From Flavipsychrobacter stenotrophus (GTDB lineage Bacteria > Bacteroidota > Bacteroidia > Chitinophagales > Chitinophagaceae), in assembly GCF_002954265.1 (NCBI RefSeq), contig NZ_PPSL01000003.1:990558-1054557 (forward strand): DNA of 64,000 nucleotides, written 5' to 3'. This document shows positions 36,227 through 45,082 of this stretch, piece by piece. The notes under the pieces were generated by a model. It was given only the letters and a program-made list of their open reading frames with translations. It did not search any database and had not been told where the DNA came from. Position numbers and translations under genes: made by a program. The stretch's first letter is position 1. Every line of letters begins with the position of its first letter.

Positions 36227-37573
36227 TTACTTGTTTAATGCTACCGCTTGCTTGGTATGATTGATCACTTCCTGGTCTACGTATGGAGATGTGGCCATAG
36301 CTTCTGCTATTAATTTTTGCCCTTTCTCGTTCTCGCCTGCCGCTGCATAAATAACACCTGCCTTATATAGCTTTTCAGCATTTTTGCAATTGGTCAGCAT
36401 CATTTTGTCAGCATGTAGTTTGGCATTGGTATTGTCATTTTTCAGGTAGTATATCCATGCGGCAAGTTCATTTGCGTCAATGTTATCCGGGCGCATAGCA
36501 AGGTCATTATTGGCATACTTCAGTGCTTCATCAATTTTGTTGGCACTCAGGTAAGCGTTAGCTAGTTCCCTGTTTGCATTGTGCTTTACTAAAGCATCTT
36601 CTTTTTCTTCTTTTTGTGCTTCATTCAGCAGTTCAATCATGTCTGCTCTGGTTTCTTTAGCCTTTGTGGCGTCACCCTTTAAGGCATACAGATCGCCCAA
36701 TAGAGAAACAAATGCCACTTCACTTCTTATTTTTATTGTGTTCTTGGTTTGCTCAATAGCGGCATCATAGTTCTTCTTTGCTTTTTCTACTCTTGCCAGG
36801 CCAATCATTGCGAAAGGATAATCAGGTCTGTATGTCAATGAATTGCGGTATTCATAGCTGGCACTATCCAGTTTGCCAATACCCAGGTACAGGTCTCCTA
36901 ATGTTGTTCTTGCCCATTCTGTGTTTTCAGAACCTGGTTGTCCTGATTCTACAGCCATTTTCATAGCTTCAATTGCACCTGTATTCTGGCCATATATTTG
37001 TCTCATGTACGACGCTCTTGAATAAGATCTCAGGTCGGGACGTATAGCAATCATCTGATCGCAAGCTTTCACCGCCGCATCATAATTGCCCATCTCTACA
37101 TTAGCATCTACCAGCGCACCGTATATGCCCGCGTTGAAGGTGTTAATTGCAACACCTTGCTTCGCAACTTCAAGCGCATCTTTGAACTGGTGTACGTTCA
37201 GTAATATTGCTGATTTAATATTCAATGCCTGGAAGGTGATGTCCTTGTTGCCTGTTTTACTTTCTGTTACTTTGTTCAACATGAGCATTGCAACATTATC
37301 ATAATAGCTGTTGTTGCCCGTTATTCGGCCTTCATTGATGTATACACTTGCCAGGTTGATGTATTGTTGAAGGTCATCCGGGTTTTTCTGTAAAGCTGCA
37401 ACAGCTTTGTTGTAGAAAGAGTCAATGTGTGCCTTCTCTTCTTCGCTACCTACAGATTTCTTTCTTTCAAGCAGGGCAGGGATCGCACTCTTTTTTTCAC
37501 TGCACGACGTAAGAACTATTGTGCATGAACAAAGTGTGATAAATAATACGGTAAAAAGTTTAGTTAGTTTCAT
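36227..37573 (-). CDS. TPR-repeat lipoprotein
   Basis: 448 residues from the ATG at 37573. A longer frame starts at 37669 but would run through the terminator hairpin at 37655-37686, and the chosen start gives a proper lipoprotein signal, MKLTKLFTVLFITLCSCTIVLTSCSEKK, with lipobox Cys at residue 24. About nine TPR-like helical repeats fill residues 60-430. It is probably attached to the outer-membrane inner leaflet as a scaffold for its neighbours. It leads the TPR-HupE-like transcription unit. Confidence 0.88.
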   Translation of the reverse strand: MKLTKLFTVLFITLCSCTIVLTSCSEKKSAIPALLERKKSVGSEEEKAHIDSFYNKAVAALQKNPDDLQQYINLASVYINEGRITGNNSYYDNVAMLMLNKVTESKTGNKDITFQALNIKSAILLNVHQFKDALEVAKQGVAINTFNAGIYGALVDANVEMGNYDAAVKACDQMIAIRPDLRSYSRASYMRQIYGQNTGAIEAMKMAVESGQPGSENTEWARTTLGDLYLGIGKLDSASYEYRNSLTYRPDYPFAMIGLARVEKAKKNYDAAIEQTKNTIKIRSEVAFVSLLGDLYALKGDATKAKETRADMIELLNEAQKEEKEDALVKHNANRELANAYLSANKIDEALKYANNDLAMRPDNIDANELAAWIYYLKNDNTNAKLHADKMMLTNCKNAEKLYKAGVIYAAAGENEKGQKLIAEAMATSPYVDQEVINHTKQAVALNK

Positions 37574-37654
37574 AAGTATTTTCTTTGGTAGTAACATATA
37601 CGCATGAATCCTGTAAAATGTTTTGATGTCCAGATAATATTTCACGTTGTAAAT

Positions 37655-37686
37655 GGAAAGGCCGGACATTTATGTCCGGCCTTTCC
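37655..37686 (-). terminator. Terminator after the DUF4331 pair
   Basis: 14-bp stem GGAAAGGCCGGACA with its complement, tiny loop, between the DUF4331 stop and the TPR start. It splits the cluster into separate transcription units. Confidence 0.85.
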
Positions 37687-37757
37687 TGCGGTTACGTAAA
37701 CAACAAGTAAATAACTAAGGGTATACTTTTTAGTTTTTACTTTTCAGTTTTTACTTT

Positions 37758-39785
37758 TTAATTGGTTTTCACCAGCTTAACCGTTTGTTGGTTCTGATTG
37801 TTAGCCATCAGGTTAGCCAGGTAAGTGCCTGCACTCAGTCCTGATGCATCAAACTGTACTGTGTAATCACCGGCTGTTTTGCTGCCTTCATTGATCATCT
37901 TTACCGTTCTGCCCTGAAGATCAGTTATCTGTATGCTGATGTTGGCATTAACATCCAGCTTGTATCTGAAGGTCACATTGCTAACCATAGGGTTAGGGTA
38001 TGCGCTCATAGCTACAAGTGGTGTGCTTAAGCCAAGGTTGTTAATACCAACCCCTGCTACCGGACCAGTGTAGTCAGTTCCATTAAAGCCCTGCCATGGA
38101 TCCTGCAGATACGGGAAGCATGATTTGAATGTAGTATCATTATGAGTGACACCTGCATTGAATGACAATACACTCAGCAAATTAGGAGTTACTGGTGATC
38201 CTGTGCCCGGATAGTCATCATACCACAAACCAATTGCAGCTAATACAACACCAGATACTGCCTGTAATTCAATTGTTGTTACGTCATCTTCCAGTCTGCG
38301 ACCATTAGGGAATCCATCCATGTTAGGTATGTTCTGTAATGTTGCAGTTGTGTTGTACAATGGATCTGTAAGACCAAGTACTGCAGCCTGTATAAGGCCC
38401 AATGAACTGAACGATGCACTTGTACGTGGAGTAACAGGTACAGCCATGTTCAAACGGATCATGTCAGATTTTGTAGGCAGGAAGTTATTGATGAATGGCT
38501 TACCTGCTGCCAATGGATTACCGCCTTTGCCTGTTGCCAACTGATAAGGACGCAGATTAGGTACGCCAGTCAGGAAGATAGGCAGAATGTCTACTGCACG
38601 TGGGCTAGTGGCATTAGGTAACAACAAAGTACCAAACAATGCATCATCAAGAGCAGTGCCCGCTACTGCAGGTGTTCCTTTCAAAGGCCATAGTCCCTGG
38701 TTGCCGTTGGTAAAGTTATATGTGCCTAATGAAGCAGTTTGTATGCGCAGTGGAGCAAGGCCCGGTACCGCACCGCCAAAAGCTGCATTGTCCATATACA
38801 ATGCCAGTTCTGGATTGCTGAAGTAATTGGCATAAGTAACATCCGCAGTGTAAGGATCAGCGCCATTCCACCTGTCTTTAGCACCTATCGGGTTGATCAC
38901 TTCATTAGTAAGCGGCATACCTATTCTTGATATCTGTACCCATGACCCTGAACCTGTTGGATTACCACCGGTTGTGCTTAGGGTAGTTATTGTCTGGCGA
39001 CTTGCAGACGCCCAAACACCAATGATAAAGTTCGGATCAAGTATGCTGGTTGCAGATGATACTGAAAGGCCTGTAGCCTGCAATGTACTGATCGGTATTT
39101 CCAAAGCTATTGTATGGCAGTTGAATTTCGCAAGACCATCACGGCCGGTATTACGGAATCCGCCCACATCAAATGCACCACCAAGATCTACGAAAAAGGG
39201 ATCATCAACCGGTCCGCAGAATAGTTTTTCTCCTGTTGTTGCAGTTGTTACAGCGGCTGTCATAAGGTCATCATAGCCTGCTGTATGGCCAAGGCCTACC
39301 GCGCTTTCTATAGAGCGTGGACCTATGTTTGCCGGTGGTACTATTCCGTTTGTTTGTATGGTGGTAAATGTTACGCCTCCATCCATACTACGCATACATG
39401 TGTAGGTAGTCTTCTGGTTCTGTTTGTTCAGGCGAATATTGAAGAACGTAGTTGTGTCTTCATTGATCTGCGAGAATGTAAACCGGTAAACAATGTCATC
39501 ACCTGTTGTCGTGGTCTTGTTCTTAATGTGGATCTCATATCGTACGTTCGATCCGAATGAATACCAGTTTGGTCCACCTGCCGGATGTTCGAATGGAACA
39601 TAGTTGGCTATGATCACCACCTTGTTGGTATCACATGGACTGCGGAATACATACAGGTCAGTATTATCTGCCTGTGCATCCAGCGATATCAGGGGCGCTT
39701 CTCTGTGAGACGAAGCTACAGCCTGTATCTGCGGTAGCATGCATATAGCTGCTGCCGTAAATAGTTTATTTAAAATATTGCTCAT
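37758..39785 (-). CDS. DUF4331 protein with T9SS type A sorting domain
   Basis: 675 residues. Signal peptide, then the family start ASSHREAPLISLDAQADNTDLYVFRSP. Typical DUF4331 blocks follow: IIANYVPFEHPAGGPNWYSFG, YEIHIKNKTTTTGDDIVYRFTF, FCGPVDDPFFVDLGGAFD, NTIALEIP-type strand, and GFPNGRRLEDDVTTIELQAVSGVVLAAIGLWYDDY near 560. The last 85 residues are a T9SS sorting domain (MSAYPNPMVSNVTFRYKL; ITDLQGRTVKMIN; GLSAGTYLANLMANNQ). The function of DUF4331 is unknown. It should be surface-exposed or released. It is 32 bases after its paralogue and clearly arose by tandem duplication. Confidence 0.93.
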   Translation of the reverse strand: MSNILNKLFTAAAICMLPQIQAVASSHREAPLISLDAQADNTDLYVFRSPCDTNKVVIIANYVPFEHPAGGPNWYSFGSNVRYEIHIKNKTTTTGDDIVYRFTFSQINEDTTTFFNIRLNKQNQKTTYTCMRSMDGGVTFTTIQTNGIVPPANIGPRSIESAVGLGHTAGYDDLMTAAVTTATTGEKLFCGPVDDPFFVDLGGAFDVGGFRNTGRDGLAKFNCHTIALEIPISTLQATGLSVSSATSILDPNFIIGVWASASRQTITTLSTTGGNPTGSGSWVQISRIGMPLTNEVINPIGAKDRWNGADPYTADVTYANYFSNPELALYMDNAAFGGAVPGLAPLRIQTASLGTYNFTNGNQGLWPLKGTPAVAGTALDDALFGTLLLPNATSPRAVDILPIFLTGVPNLRPYQLATGKGGNPLAAGKPFINNFLPTKSDMIRLNMAVPVTPRTSASFSSLGLIQAAVLGLTDPLYNTTATLQNIPNMDGFPNGRRLEDDVTTIELQAVSGVVLAAIGLWYDDYPGTGSPVTPNLLSVLSFNAGVTHNDTTFKSCFPYLQDPWQGFNGTDYTGPVAGVGINNLGLSTPLVAMSAYPNPMVSNVTFRYKLDVNANISIQITDLQGRTVKMINEGSKTAGDYTVQFDASGLSAGTYLANLMANNQNQQTVKLVKTN

Positions 39786-39817
39786 GATTGATTTTTTTAG
39801 TTCGTTATGAATTGGTC

Positions 39818-41572
39818 TTAGAACCGGGCCTGCAATGTGTAGTCATATCCTCTCCACGGCTGCTGTACATAAGGGAATGCTGTCTGGAATGTGGTGTCGT
39901 TCTTTACTACACCGGCATTAAATCCAAGTACATTACCCAGGCGCGCAGTAACAGGTGAACCTACACCATGATAATCGTCATACCACAATCCTATTGCTGC
40001 AAGAGCTACGCCGCTTACTGCCTGTAGTTCTATGGTGGTAACATCATCTTCAAGGCGACGGCCATTAGGGAAACCATCCATGTTAGGTATGAACTGTATG
40101 CTTGTATCGGCATAAATTGGAACTGTAAGGCCAAGTACCGCTGCTTTTACTATACCCAGTGAGCTGAAGTTTGGATCTGAGCGCGGAGTAACCGGTACGG
40201 CCATATTCAGGCGAAGCATATCACCTAGTGTTGGTAAGAAGTTGTTGATGAATGGCTTACCTCTGCCCAGTGGGTTGCCCGCTGGCTTGCCTGTTGCTAG
40301 TTGGTACGGAGCAAGATTAGGAACACCGGTGAAGAATATTGGCAGGATGTCTACTGCGCGTGGACTCATTGAGTCAGGAAGCAATATTGTTCCGAAGATG
40401 GCATCATCCAATGCGGTACCCGCTACGCCGGCACTACCTTTCAATGACCACAATCCTTTCTTGTAGTTCCTGAAATCAAATGCGCCAAGTGATGCAGACT
40501 GTATGCGCAGTGCATTCATTGCAGGTACTGCGGTTCCAAACTGAGAATCATCCATGTATAGCGCCAATTCAGGGTTGCTGAAATATTTCGCAAATTGTAC
40601 GTCATTAGCAGGATTTGTTGCATTCCACTTGTCCTTCATGCCGATAGGTATAATTACTTCATTGGTCAATGGCATACCTACGCGGCTTACCTGTACCCAT
40701 GAGCCTGAATAGCCTTCTGATGTTGTGGAAATTGTTTTGATCTGCTGTCTGCTGGCTGATGCCCATACGCCTATAACAAACTCAGGATCAAGTATGCTTG
40801 ATGCAGCGGTAACGGCAAGGCCATTCTTCTGCAACATATTAATCGGAATTTTCAGTGCTATAGTATGGCAGTTGAACCTTGCAAGCGCATCTTTAGGTGC
40901 GTTAGCAGTGCTTAGGCCATTCGGGCGGAAATTGCCAAGATCAAAAGCTCCGGCAAGGTCTACGAAAAATGGATCATCAACTGGTCCGCAAAAAATACTT
41001 TCTCCTGTACTGGCGCTGCCTATGGCTCCCGTCATAAGGGCCATATAGTTTGGCGCGCCCAGTCCTACTACTGCATTCTCTATAGATCGTGCACCTATAT
41101 TTGGCGGTGGCACAATCCCATTGGTAAGGATATTTGTCCACGTAGTGCCGCCATCAAGGCTCTTTTCACATGTGTACGTTGTTTTCAGGTTTTGTTGACC
41201 CAGCCTGATGTTGAAGAACGTTGTTGTGTCCTGGTTCACGTGTGAGAACGTAAACCTGTAGGTGATGTCATCACCCATAGTTGTTGTTTTGTTCTTAATG
41301 TGGATCTCGTACCTTACGTTAGTGCCAAAGCTATAATAGTTAGGTCCGCCCTCTGCAGACTCGAACGGTATATAGTTGGCTATTATCGTTACTGTATTCG
41401 GGTTGTCCGGGCTTCTGAATGCGTAAAGGTCAGTGTTGTCGGCCTGTGGATCTAATGATATCAATGGAGCTTCTCTATGGCTCGAGGCGTTTGCTGTAAA
41501 CCCTAGTGCCATCACTCCGAGAAGTGCTGGAATTATCCGTAGCCCTCTCAAAAAGTACTTGTTCTTTTGCAT
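39818..41572 (-). CDS. DUF4331 protein without sorting domain (paralogue)
   Basis: 584 residues. The signal peptide (ALLGVMALGFTANA) precedes SSHREAPLISLDPQADNTDLYAF. The body is closely similar to the downstream paralogue along its whole length, including GFPNGRRLEDDVTTIELQAVSG. It ends soon after YDDYHGVGSPV... at GYDYTLQARF, exactly where the paralogue begins its linker and T9SS tail. The next gene is only 32 bases away, so no broken tail is hidden. It is therefore likely periplasmic or outer-membrane attached while its sister is exported. The first 100 residues carry the most conserved family motifs. Confidence 0.92.
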   Translation of the reverse strand: MQKNKYFLRGLRIIPALLGVMALGFTANASSHREAPLISLDPQADNTDLYAFRSPDNPNTVTIIANYIPFESAEGGPNYYSFGTNVRYEIHIKNKTTTMGDDITYRFTFSHVNQDTTTFFNIRLGQQNLKTTYTCEKSLDGGTTWTNILTNGIVPPPNIGARSIENAVVGLGAPNYMALMTGAIGSASTGESIFCGPVDDPFFVDLAGAFDLGNFRPNGLSTANAPKDALARFNCHTIALKIPINMLQKNGLAVTAASSILDPEFVIGVWASASRQQIKTISTTSEGYSGSWVQVSRVGMPLTNEVIIPIGMKDKWNATNPANDVQFAKYFSNPELALYMDDSQFGTAVPAMNALRIQSASLGAFDFRNYKKGLWSLKGSAGVAGTALDDAIFGTILLPDSMSPRAVDILPIFFTGVPNLAPYQLATGKPAGNPLGRGKPFINNFLPTLGDMLRLNMAVPVTPRSDPNFSSLGIVKAAVLGLTVPIYADTSIQFIPNMDGFPNGRRLEDDVTTIELQAVSGVALAAIGLWYDDYHGVGSPVTARLGNVLGFNAGVVKNDTTFQTAFPYVQQPWRGYDYTLQARF

Positions 41573-41753
41573 AAAATTGGTGATTTAAAATGTGGTAAAA
41601 AAATGATCGACCCCATTCCGGTAAGGCTCTCTCATTAACATACGCATGGCTTTTAACTAAGGATTGCATTTAGATAAATAAATTCGCTGGTTGCTTTCTG
41701 GATAAGGTTTTGGCTCCTTCAGCAATGACTTAAATGGTTAGTAAAAAATAGAA

Positions 41754-41775
41754 AGAGCGCCTGGAAAGGCGCTCT
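41754..41775 (-). terminator. Terminator after the haemoglobin-like lipoprotein gene
   Basis: Perfect 9-bp stem AGAGCGCCT with AGGCGCTCT around a GGAA-type loop, followed on the minus strand by TTCTATTTTTT. Confidence 0.9.
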
Positions 41776-41803
41776 GTATCAATTGTTAATACTCTGCTTT
41801 TTT

Positions 41804-42376
41804 CTATCGTTGTACTACCTGTGTTCTCAGTGTGCCTACTACAGCACCTACACGGCCTATTAATACGTCCGATAATCCTACTTTGTGTGCACCCGCAACC
41901 AGATCGGTAACAAAGGCGTCAAAATCGCCATTATCAGCCTTTGCACTCATTCTTGAATTTTGTGCCGGGTCATGCGATGCTGTCATGCTCTTACCACCAT
42001 AGGTAAAGTTCTTAGCTCCTGTAGCAACACAGAAGAAATCGGTCAGGTTTTTGCTCAATGCCGCAAAACCTGTTGTGTTACCTGATGTTACCTCTGTAAG
42101 TAAAACTGTAAAGTATCCGTTAATTGCAGTATCGCCTGCTATTACAAATATGGTGCTATCTACAACTTTGCGTATACCCAGTCTGCCCGATTCTACCATT
42201 TGGCCCGGGTTATATGGGTCGGCTACCATTGTTGTTCCTCCCAGTGAATCATACAATGTCATGGTTGATCCGCCTGAATCTTTCTTCTTACATGATGAAA
42301 TGGAAAATACTGAAATAGCTAGTGCTAGAACAAGTGTTCCTAATAGTGCTTTTGGCATTAGCGTTGTTCTCTTCAT
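41804..42376 (-). CDS. Truncated-haemoglobin-like lipoprotein
   Basis: 190 residues. Lipobox ISVFSISSC with Cys29, then KKKDSG, so it should be lipid-anchored outside the cytoplasm. The remainder matches the group I truncated haemoglobin layout: TLYDSLGG (41-47), a region with VVDSTIFVI and INGYFTVL, NLTDFFCVATGAKNFTYGGKSMTASH with His135 as the probable proximal haem ligand, and DNGDFDAFVTDLVAGAHKVGLSDVL. An insertion of about 20 residues follows the LGG turn. Extracytoplasmic lipid-anchored trHbs are uncommon. The match is by pattern, and haem binding is inferred. It is 21 bases downstream of the HMA-like gene and forms an operon with it. Confidence 0.75.
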   Translation of the reverse strand: MKRTTLMPKALLGTLVLALAISVFSISSCKKKDSGGSTMTLYDSLGGTTMVADPYNPGQMVESGRLGIRKVVDSTIFVIAGDTAINGYFTVLLTEVTSGNTTGFAALSKNLTDFFCVATGAKNFTYGGKSMTASHDPAQNSRMSAKADNGDFDAFVTDLVAGAHKVGLSDVLIGRVGAVVGTLRTQVVQR

Positions 42377-42397
42377 AATTTATTGTTTTGGTGATGT

Positions 42398-42826
42398 TTA
42401 AAAAACGTGTTTGATGAAATTGTATGCTCTAGATGATATCGATGTTGCTGCAACAGGGCACCCTCCCTTCAATTCGTCAGCACTCGGAACGTACCTTGTG
42501 CTGTTATAATGTAACTTATGACTGAATTCCTCCGCTATCTCATTTGCGTTTACCACGGCGGGGTGAAAGCTAAATACAACTATGTTAGATTGTGTATTAC
42601 ACAGATAGTGGTCTACACCTTTTTTAGTCGATAGCCATGCGCCTATTTTACTTGCGTCCGCATCATCAATGTCTTGTTTCACGTCTATCCTGGCAAGTGC
42701 TACAGTATTGGCATCCGGCGCTTTAGGCCTGGTGACTAAGTATATGTGTACACACAGTATAATACAGAGCAGGCTTATAGTTCCTGCTGTTCCAATTGCT
42801 ATCTTCTTGACCAGTTTCTTATTCAT
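42398..42826 (-). CDS. Membrane-anchored HMA-like (ferredoxin-fold) small protein
   Basis: 142 residues. One N-terminal helix (IAIGTAGTISLLCIILCVHIYLV) anchors a domain with the beta-alpha-beta pattern of heavy-metal-associated proteins: VALARIDVKQDIDDADASKIGAWLSTKKGVDHYLCNTQSNIVVFSFHPAVVNANEIAEEF. The usual CxxC between strand 1 and helix 1 is missing (DIDDADAS). Cys remain in HYLCN and in the tail GGCPVAA. It is first in the minus-strand cluster and is followed by the haemoglobin-like lipoprotein. A role in metal handling or as a sensor is an inference. A frame-wide family name is not known to me. Confidence 0.68.
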   Translation of the reverse strand: MNKKLVKKIAIGTAGTISLLCIILCVHIYLVTRPKAPDANTVALARIDVKQDIDDADASKIGAWLSTKKGVDHYLCNTQSNIVVFSFHPAVVNANEIAEEFSHKLHYNSTRYVPSADELKGGCPVAATSISSRAYNFIKHVF

Positions 42827-43107
42827 GATAGTTATTATTTGGTTTCAATTTTCCTTATTTACCCGGAATGGCAAGAGTATTTACGACAATTGGATGACAA
42901 TGGTTTTGAGAATCCGTAAAATATTTTTGCCCGGTGGTAAATGGGCTAGGACAGACTAAAGCATATTCTGAACACTTCTGTAGTATCTGTCATTGCAATA
43001 CCCTTACTATTGGCCTCCACGGAGGTGAAATAGACGAGAAATTTTATCATTATTTTTTTCATGGCACCGATTGATTTATTCTTAAATCAGGCTTGTTGAT
43101 TTATTGG

Positions 43108-43371
43108 TTACGATAAAAATTTTTCTATTTCCTTGCCAATCAGTGATGCCATGTAGGCAAAGTTATGCTGGGCGCAGGCCTTCCATTGGTAGTGTCGTGA
43201 AGTTTCGTTGTAGGTTGCTTCCATTATCAATAAGTTCTCTCCGGGTATACGACAAGTAAAGTACTTGTTGAATGGGTGTATTCTTCCCACTACTTCTGCT
43301 TTATGGTGCTCACCCTTGTATTGAATTTCGATGGGTATTTTAATAGTTGATTTAGTTACCAGCACGTTCAT
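43108..43371 (-). CDS. Small hypothetical protein, paralogue of the gene at 43663
   Basis: 87 residues, no signal peptide. Key shared positions with the divergent neighbour: the pattern V-x-G-(K/R) followed by P-x-x-K-(Y/F)-FTC-x-I-x-G, then (L/F)I-x-EA and a C-terminal LI-x-x-EIEK. I recognise no family. The compact beta-rich sequence with an amphipathic C-terminal helix suggests a small single-domain cytoplasmic protein. The two coding ends face away from each other across a 291-base AT-rich gap. Confidence 0.65.
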   Translation of the reverse strand: MNVLVTKSTIKIPIEIQYKGEHHKAEVVGRIHPFNKYFTCRIPGENLLIMEATYNETSRHYQWKACAQHNFAYMASLIGKEIEKFLS

Positions 43372-43662
43372 AAGTGTGTGTTTGCAAGTACTTACGATTC
43401 GTCTTTTTTATTGGATTGTTTTACTCAAAATTTTTATCTTATCATTCAGCGCTGCTTGACGCTGACTTCCCTGTGCTTCCACTTCCTGCTTTCTTAACTT
43501 TCAGTACCACCCTAATAAATTATAATATAAAAGATTTGTAAAACGTTGGTTAATCAAATTTTCTTCCTTAGATTGCATTAACAATTGATTAAGGTATTAG
43601 AAATAATAATAAAACATCTCACCTGAAAACAAGATTGTTTTACTTTTTAATACATCTGGGAA

Positions 43663-43932
43663 ATGAATGAAACCTATACACGACCAATAATGTTTATGCC
43701 ATTGAGCATTGTTTATAACCAACAGTGTTATAACATTGATGTAAGAGGGAAGGTTATGCCATCGGGTAAATTTTTTACCTGCGAGATAAAAGGGGCAGGA
43801 ATTTTCATTCTGGAAGCAATTGCAAATCCGTTAACTAAAAAATATAATTGGGTTGCGGATACGAACACCGAGTACAGCTATCTTATGCCGCTGATAAAGC
43901 AGGAGATCGAGAAACAAATGAGAGCAGCGTAA
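43663..43932 (+). CDS. Small hypothetical protein, paralogue of the gene at 43108
   Basis: 89 residues, no signal peptide or membrane helix. It aligns without large gaps to the protein encoded divergently at 43108-43371 (FTC-x-I-x-G, LEA-x-x-N, Y-x-W, EIEK-x-M shared), with overall identity low enough to indicate an old duplication. No family is recognised. The start ATG is preceded by GGGAA, which is close to a Shine-Dalgarno sequence and unusual for this window. Confidence 0.65.
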   Translation: MNETYTRPIMFMPLSIVYNQQCYNIDVRGKVMPSGKFFTCEIKGAGIFILEAIANPLTKKYNWVADTNTEYSYLMPLIKQEIEKQMRAA

Positions 43933-44131
43933 GCCATCTGTAACAATTAAAAAAAGCAACACAATCCCAATGCTGGTAGCACTATTATTGTCCTTACGCC
44001 CCGTGCGCAAATTTTTGAGAAGTATATATTTATTGAAGCGTAAGGTTGCTGCCTCAAATTAAATGAGTTGATGTGGCATCTGTATATTCAGCCCGATCAC
44101 AGGCTGTAAAGGCGTAAGTGTATGCAAGTCA

Positions 44132-44584
44132 TCAACTTACCTCTCCCATGTACTTGAACGGTTTGTAAACTATCATTACGTACGCTATCGTTCCAAATAC
44201 CAGGCCCATTATCAGCATCACCATGTTAGGTGCGGGTAACCAGTATTCAGTGAACGAATACACACGTGCTTTTTCCGGATGGCCTGAAGGGTAACTTACA
44301 CGCGCTTTCTCCCCGGGTTTGTAACTATTATCCTCGTAAGACATAGACTGATCATCAGTGGTCAGGTATGTTCTGGCAGTATCGTTACCCTTTGCCGATA
44401 CTGTAAATTGTATTTCTGGATAGGAATAAGACAGGGTAGAGCCACCATGTTTGCCTTCTACTCTGTATTTCACCCACATTATGCGCGTTACTTCCCCCTC
44501 AGCCACTGTCAGCGGTAGGAAAAGGATGGCCTTAACCCCAAAATAAATAGCCAATACAATAACGTATCCAATTAAAAGGCGCAT
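44132..44584 (-). CDS. DUF3592-like membrane protein
   Basis: 150 residues with a helix at each end (LLIGYVIVLAIYFGVKAILFL and PNMVMLIMGLVFGTIAYVMIVY) and a beta-rich loop between them (EGEVTRIMWVKYRVEGKHGG, EIQFTVSAKG, YKPGEKARVSYPSGHPEKARVYSF). The pattern of a V-x-Y-P-x-x-P-x-x-A-x-V strand between two helices is characteristic of the DUF3592 class. The role is unknown. It sits 38 bases downstream of coaD and may be read with it. Confidence 0.6.
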   Translation of the reverse strand: MRLLIGYVIVLAIYFGVKAILFLPLTVAEGEVTRIMWVKYRVEGKHGGSTLSYSYPEIQFTVSAKGNDTARTYLTTDDQSMSYEDNSYKPGEKARVSYPSGHPEKARVYSFTEYWLPAPNMVMLIMGLVFGTIAYVMIVYKPFKYMGEVS

Positions 44585-44622
44585 CAGCAGGATGTATTAC
44601 GGGAGTTGGTTTTACGGTTCAC

Positions 44623-45081
44623 TTATATTTTCACCTCATCAGGCAAAAACATACCTGCATTTCCTCCGTTACGGATCACATCTCGCACAAGGGTAGATGA
44701 TATGGTAGAATAGAGTGGAGAACAGGTAAGGAAGATCGTTTCTATCTGAGGTGCCAGCATACGGTTCATATCCGCAATGGCCTTTTCGTATTCAAAATCA
44801 CTTATATAGCGTATACCTCGCAGCACATAATGGGCATTTATCTGCTTACAATAGTCAACTGTCAATCCGCTATACCCGGTCACAACTATACGCGGATCAT
44901 TCTTAAATATTTCCTTTATCCAGTCCACACGCTGCTCCACGCTATACATGGGTTGTTTAGACGAGTTGGTGCCAATGCCTATTACCAGTTTGTCAAAAAG
45001 AGATACTGCCCGCTCTATAATGTCTACGTGGCCCTTGGTTATCGGGTCAAAAGTGCCGGGAAATAAGCAGATACGCTCCAT
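44623..45081 (-). CDS. coaD: Phosphopantetheine adenylyltransferase
   Basis: Converts 4'-phosphopantetheine and ATP to dephospho-CoA, the penultimate step of CoA synthesis. 152 residues, normal size. Signatures: CLFPGTFDPITKGHVDIIERA (TGxPxxxGH-type nucleotidyltransferase motif), IGIGTNSSKQPMYSVEQRVDWI, LRGIRYISDFEYEKAIADMNR and the C-terminal ISSTLVRDV. It follows rsmD after one base, so the two are co-transcribed, a gene order common in Bacteroidota. Confidence 0.97.
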   Translation of the reverse strand: MERICLFPGTFDPITKGHVDIIERAVSLFDKLVIGIGTNSSKQPMYSVEQRVDWIKEIFKNDPRIVVTGYSGLTVDYCKQINAHYVLRGIRYISDFEYEKAIADMNRMLAPQIETIFLTCSPLYSTISSTLVRDVIRNGGNAGMFLPDEVKI

Positions 45082-45082
45082 A

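Noticed and set aside
37574..37669. N-terminal extension of the TPR lipoprotein
   Set aside because: It would translate part of the terminator hairpin and destroy the lipoprotein signal peptide.
42946..43062. 38-codon minus-strand frame upstream of the HMA-like gene
   Set aside because: It has no signal, motif or spacing support and is too short to accept on openness alone.
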